Shown piece after piece: positions 60,786 to 64,000 of a stretch of DNA of 64,000 bases. The notes under the pieces were generated by a model. That model did not search any database and was not told the origin of the DNA. It worked only from the letters and a program-made list of their open reading frames with translations. The stretch is from an uncultured Gellertiella sp. Lineage in GTDB: Bacteria; Pseudomonadota; Alphaproteobacteria; Rhizobiales; Rhizobiaceae. Position numbers and translations under genes: made by a program. Where the stretch lies: the NCBI RefSeq assembly GCF_963457605.1, contig NZ_OY735139.1:3502001-3566000 (forward strand), written 5' to 3'. Each line of letters starts with the position of its first letter. Within the stretch, counting starts at the first letter, position 1.

Positions 60786-61736
60786 ATGAGCCATACCATT
60801 CACCACCTGCGCAAGCTGCGCGTGCAACGCAGCGAGCTTGCCGTTCCCGGCTCCAATGTCGAGATGATCGAGAAGGCCGCCAATTCGGCTGCCGACTACG
60901 TGTTTCTCGACATCGAGGATGCGGTCGCCCCGCCGGACAAGGAGCGCGCCCGCAAGAACATCATCGAGGCGCTGAACGATATCGACTGGCGCGCCAAGGG
61001 CAAGACCGTCTCGGTCCGCATCAACGGCCTCGACACCCACTACATGTATCGCGACCTGGTCGATGTGATGGAACAGGCCGGCGACCGGCTCGACACCATC
61101 CTGGTGCCGAAGGTCGGCGTGCCCGCCGATCTCTATACCGTCGATGCCATCGTCAACCAGATCGAGATGGCCAAGGGCTACAAGACCCGCGTCGGACTCG
61201 AAGCGCTGATCGAAACCGCGCTCGGCATGGCCAATGTCGAGGCGATTGCCGCCTATCCGCACCGCCTCGAGGCCATGCATTTCGGCGTTGCCGACTATGC
61301 CGCCTTCAACAAGGCCCGCACCGTCAATATCGGTGGTCTCAACCCGGATTATCCCGGCGACCAGTGGCATTTCGCCCTGTCCAGGATGACGGTTGCCTGC
61401 CGCGCCTATGGCCTGCGCCCGATTGACGGCCCGTTCGGCGATTTCTCCGATCCGGAAGGCTACAAGGCGGGTGCCCGCCGCGCCGCCGCGCTCGGCATCG
61501 AGGGCAAGTGGGCGATCCACCCCTCGCAGATCGCGCTCGCCAATGAAGTGTTCTCGCCGCTCGAAGCGGAAGTCAGCAAGGCCGAGCGCATCATCGTGGC
61601 GCTGCGCGAGGCGGAGGCCCAGGGCAAGGGCGCAGCCTCGCTTGACGGCAAGATGATCGACGCTGCATCCGAGCGCATGGCCCGCAACGTGCTGGCGACC
61701 AACGACGCGATCAAGGCCGCAGAAGCCAAAAGATAA
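60786..61736 (+). CDS. mcl: Malyl-CoA lyase (CitE-like superfamily)
   Basis: Cleaves L-malyl-CoA to glyoxylate and acetyl-CoA. 316 residues, TIM barrel. Features: [39 protein letters not shown] (metal-binding Asp/Glu), [39 protein letters not shown], and [10 protein letters not shown] with the second metal site; [18 protein letters not shown] near the end. GAGGATATGAC precedes ATG 60786. The product glyoxylate is the substrate of SgaA, which supports the assignment over citrate lyase beta subunit. Confidence 0.94.
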   Translation: MSHTIHHLRKLRVQRSELAVPGSNVEMIEKAANSAADYVFLDIEDAVAPPDKERARKNIIEALNDIDWRAKGKTVSVRINGLDTHYMYRDLVDVMEQAGDRLDTILVPKVGVPADLYTVDAIVNQIEMAKGYKTRVGLEALIETALGMANVEAIAAYPHRLEAMHFGVADYAAFNKARTVNIGGLNPDYPGDQWHFALSRMTVACRAYGLRPIDGPFGDFSDPEGYKAGARRAAALGIEGKWAIHPSQIALANEVFSPLEAEVSKAERIIVALREAEAQGKGAASLDGKMIDAASERMARNVLATNDAIKAAEAKR

Positions 61737-61760
61737 ACCAAAAGCGCATGCAATCCGGGA

Positions 61761-61782
61761 GGGAAGGCCAACGTGCCTTCCC
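61761..61782 (+). repeat. Intercistronic hairpin between mcl and mtkA
   Basis: GGGAAGGC (61761-61768) and GCCTTCCC (61775-61782) are 8-bp arms around a 6-base loop, within a 127-base gap that is long for this otherwise compact cluster. It may trim or stabilise the mRNA and adjust the ratio of Mcl to the ligase subunits. Confidence 0.5.
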
Positions 61783-61863
61783 GGGGCGGGGCACTCTGTC
61801 TCTCCCCAAAGGGCCTTGCCCCTTTCCCCGGAATTGCTGGCATCACAGGGAGGGAAGACACCC

Positions 61864-63048
61864 ATGGACATCCATGAATATCAGGCAAAGGAACTGCTTT
61901 CGCGCTATGCGGTGGAAATTCCGCGTGGCGGGCTGGCCTACAGCCCCGAGCAGGCCGCGTATCGCGCCAGCGAAATCGGCGGCGCCAAATGGGTCGTGAA
62001 GGCCCAGATCCATTCCGGTGCCCGCGGCAAGGCCGGCGGCATCCGCATCTGCTCCAGCGACACGGAAATCTCCGATGCTGCCGATCACATGCTCGGCCGC
62101 AAGCTGGTCACCCACCAGACCGGCCCGCGCGGCAAGCTGGTCTCGCGCCTCTATGTCGAAGAGGCCATGGACATCATGCGCGAGATCTATATCGGCTTCG
62201 TGCTCGACCGCAAGGAAGAGCGGGTGATGATCGTCGCCTCCGGCTCCGGCGGCATGGAAATCGAGGAAATCGCCGAGAACGAGCCGGATTCCATCATCCG
62301 TGCCACGGTTGATCCGGGCACCGGCATGCTGGAATTCCAGGCGCGTGAAATCGCCTTCGGCCTCGGCCTCGACAATTCGATGATCGGCAAGGCCACCCAG
62401 ACGCTGATGGGCTGCTACCGCGCCTTCCGCGATCTCGATGCCTCGATGCTCGAAATCAACCCGCTGGTCGTCACCCGTGATGGCCGTCTGGTGGCGCTCG
62501 ATGCCAAGATGTCGTTCGACGACAACGCGCTGTTCCGCCGCGCCCATATCTCGGAAATGCGCGACAAGAGCCAGGAAGATCCGCGCGAAACCTTCGCCTC
62601 CGACCGTGGCCTCTCCTATGTCGGTCTCGATGGCCGCATCGGCTGCATCATCAATGGTGCCGGTCTCGCCATGGCCACCATGGACATGATCAAGATCGCC
62701 GGTGGCGAGCCTGCCAATTTCCTAGACATCGGCGGCGGCGCTTCGCCGGAGCGGGTGGCAAAGAGCTTCCGCGCCGTTCTCGCCGACAAGCAGGTCGAGG
62801 CGATCCTCGTCAACATCTTCGCCGGCATCAACCGTTGCGACTGGGTGGCCGAAGGCGTGGTCAAGGCGATCCGCGAAGTCGGCGTGCCGGTGCCGCTGAT
62901 CGTCCGCCTGGCGGGTACCAATGTCGAAGAAGGCCGCCGCATCCTGGCGGAATCGGGTGAAAACATCATCGTCGCGGAAACGCTGGCCGAAGCCGCCGAA
63001 AAGGCAGTCGCTGCCTGGCGCTCGGTCACGACCGAAGTGGCGGCATAA
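61864..63048 (+). CDS. mtkA: Malate-CoA ligase, beta (ATP-grasp) subunit
   Basis: With MtkB converts malate, CoA and ATP to malyl-CoA. 394 residues from ATG 61864 ([23 protein letters not shown]), with GGGAGGGAAGA upstream. ATP-grasp domain ([44 protein letters not shown]) and CoA-ligase domain ([48 protein letters not shown]). The sequence is very like succinyl-CoA synthetase SucC; the pairing with malyl-CoA lyase identifies it as the malate enzyme. A SucC/SucD paralogue pair elsewhere in the genome is expected. Confidence 0.92.
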   Translation: MDIHEYQAKELLSRYAVEIPRGGLAYSPEQAAYRASEIGGAKWVVKAQIHSGARGKAGGIRICSSDTEISDAADHMLGRKLVTHQTGPRGKLVSRLYVEEAMDIMREIYIGFVLDRKEERVMIVASGSGGMEIEEIAENEPDSIIRATVDPGTGMLEFQAREIAFGLGLDNSMIGKATQTLMGCYRAFRDLDASMLEINPLVVTRDGRLVALDAKMSFDDNALFRRAHISEMRDKSQEDPRETFASDRGLSYVGLDGRIGCIINGAGLAMATMDMIKIAGGEPANFLDIGGGASPERVAKSFRAVLADKQVEAILVNIFAGINRCDWVAEGVVKAIREVGVPVPLIVRLAGTNVEEGRRILAESGENIIVAETLAEAAEKAVAAWRSVTTEVAA

Positions 63049-63062
63049 GGGAGAACCAGGAA

Positions 63063-63962
63063 ATGACCATTCTGCTCAACAAGAACAACCGCGTCATCGT
63101 TCAGGGTTTCACCGGCAAGATCGGCAGCTTTCACGCCGAGGACATGAAGCGCTACGGCACCAATGTGGTCGGCGGCGTCACCCCCGGCAAGGGCGGCCAG
63201 ACCCATCTCGGCCTGCCGGTCTTCAACACCGTCAAGGGTGCGGTGCAGGAAACCGGTGCCGACAGCTCCATCGTCTTCGTGCCGCCTCCGTTTGCAGCCG
63301 ATTCGATCATGGAAGCGGCAGATGCCGGCATCAAGTTCTGCGTCTGCATCACCGACGGCATTCCGAGCCAGGACATGATGCGCGTCAAGCGCTACATGCG
63401 CCGCTACCGCTTTGAAGACCGCATGCGGCTGATCGGCCCGAACTGCGCCGGTGTCATCACCCCCGGCCATGCGCTGATGGGCATCATGCCCGGCAACATC
63501 TACCTGCCGGGCCGCGTCGGCATCGTCGGTCGTTCCGGCACGCTCGGCTATGAAGCCGCCTCGCAGATGAAGGCACTCGGCATCGGCGTGTCGACCAGCG
63601 TCGGCATCGGCGGCGACCCGATCAACGGTTCGTCCTTCAAGGACATTCTCGAACTGTTCGAGAACGATCCGGAAACCGATGCCGTCGTGATGATCGGCGA
63701 AATCGGCGGTCCGCAGGAAGCCGAAGCCGCGCTCTGGGCGCAGCAGAACATGAAGAAGCCGCTGATTGCCTATATCGCCGGTCTCTCCGCCCCGAAGGGC
63801 CGCAAGATGGGCCATGCCGGCGCCATCATCTCGGCCTTCGGCGAATCCGCCCAGGAAAAGGTCGAAATTCTGAAGAATGCCGGGGTCACCATCGTGCCGA
63901 CGCCCGCCTCCTTCGGCGAAGTGGTCGCAGGCGTGCTGGCTGAACGAAGCAAGGCTGCCTGA
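63063..63962 (+). CDS. mtkB: Malate-CoA ligase, alpha subunit
   Basis: Partner of MtkA; binds CoA and carries the phosphohistidine. 299 residues, SucD-like. CoA-binding motif QGFTGKIGSFH, VTPGKGGQTHLGLPVF, IGPNCAGVITPG, VGIVGRSGTLGYEAA, GIGGDPINGSSF, and the phosphorylated His251 in GRKMGHAGAIISAFG. It starts 14 bases after mtkA. The stop is at 63960-63962, 38 bases from the window end, followed by a TA-rich stretch (63985-63998). The next serine-cycle gene, if any, lies outside. Confidence 0.93.
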   Translation: MTILLNKNNRVIVQGFTGKIGSFHAEDMKRYGTNVVGGVTPGKGGQTHLGLPVFNTVKGAVQETGADSSIVFVPPPFAADSIMEAADAGIKFCVCITDGIPSQDMMRVKRYMRRYRFEDRMRLIGPNCAGVITPGHALMGIMPGNIYLPGRVGIVGRSGTLGYEAASQMKALGIGVSTSVGIGGDPINGSSFKDILELFENDPETDAVVMIGEIGGPQEAEAALWAQQNMKKPLIAYIAGLSAPKGRKMGHAGAIISAFGESAQEKVEILKNAGVTIVPTPASFGEVVAGVLAERSKAA

Positions 63963-64000
63963 TCCGCGATCCGGACGCTCTCTCTTTATATATATATAGG

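Noticed and set aside
63982-63998. TA-rich run at the window end as a promoter or repeat
   Set aside because: Only a short dinucleotide run at the edge; nothing downstream is visible to interpret it.

Overview
The window looks like chromosomal DNA of a rhizobial alphaproteobacterium (order Hyphomicrobiales, probably family Rhizobiaceae). The support is high-GC codon use, the gene order degP / two-component pair / glnE / PleC-like kinase, an iolR-iolCDEB inositol operon, a DUF2177 protein, a transglutaminase-like cysteine protease, and intergenic repeats of a type I recall from rhizobia. The species cannot be fixed from this sequence. I see no tRNA, rRNA, CRISPR array, prophage or replication origin.

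Layout. 1-1356: the 3' end of an unknown gene, then a short inverted-repeat element (MITE) and a complete IS630-family insertion sequence with the same ends. 1.5-14.7 kb: DegP, an OmpR-type regulator and its kinase, a two-gene toxin-antitoxin-like cassette, GlnE, a PleC-like kinase, a second MITE and aminopeptidase N. 15-24 kb: a DMT exporter, an MFS transporter, a winged-helix-like unknown, a uracil-DNA glycosylase, an Hsp70-like protein, an ISAs1 transposase remnant with a third MITE copy, an SDR and a GlcD-type flavoprotein. 24-34 kb: hipBA, ETF-ubiquinone oxidoreductase, an L,D-transpeptidase lipoprotein and an oligopeptide ABC transporter. 34-40.3 kb: a divergent pair for putrescine or other amine use, AMP nucleosidase and a glutathione transferase. 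40.4-48.7 kb: an RTX beta-roll protein and small accessory genes (orphan HicB, DUF2147, Sel1, HisC-like aminotransferase, DUF2177, PilZ, a BTLCP protease). 48.7-55.3 kb: iolR-iolC-iolD-iolE-iolB on the minus strand. 55.4-58.1 kb: a Sel1-repeat protein and a ferredoxin reductase. 58.4-64 kb: an atypical LuxR-type regulator followed by sgaA, a malyl-CoA lyase gene, mtkA and mtkB, a glyoxylate/serine-cycle module.

How the genes work together. The iol genes degrade myo-inositol intermediates; a GGAA-N6-TTCC site before iolC fits the motif I recall for rhizobial IolR. The sgaA-mcl-mtkAB genes activate malate to malyl-CoA, split it into glyoxylate and acetyl-CoA, and transaminate glyoxylate to glycine. 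The regulator beside them has a receiver-like domain without the phosphoacceptor Asp, and sgaA has a long leader with competing hairpins.

The most unusual points are: (i) three MITE copies, each starting exactly at the TAG stop codon of a gene and sharing ends with the resident IS630 element; (ii) a HicA-like/HTH gene pair with its own promoter and overlapping operator; (iii) a hairpin covering the ribosome binding site of the RTX gene; (iv) the structured sgaA leader.
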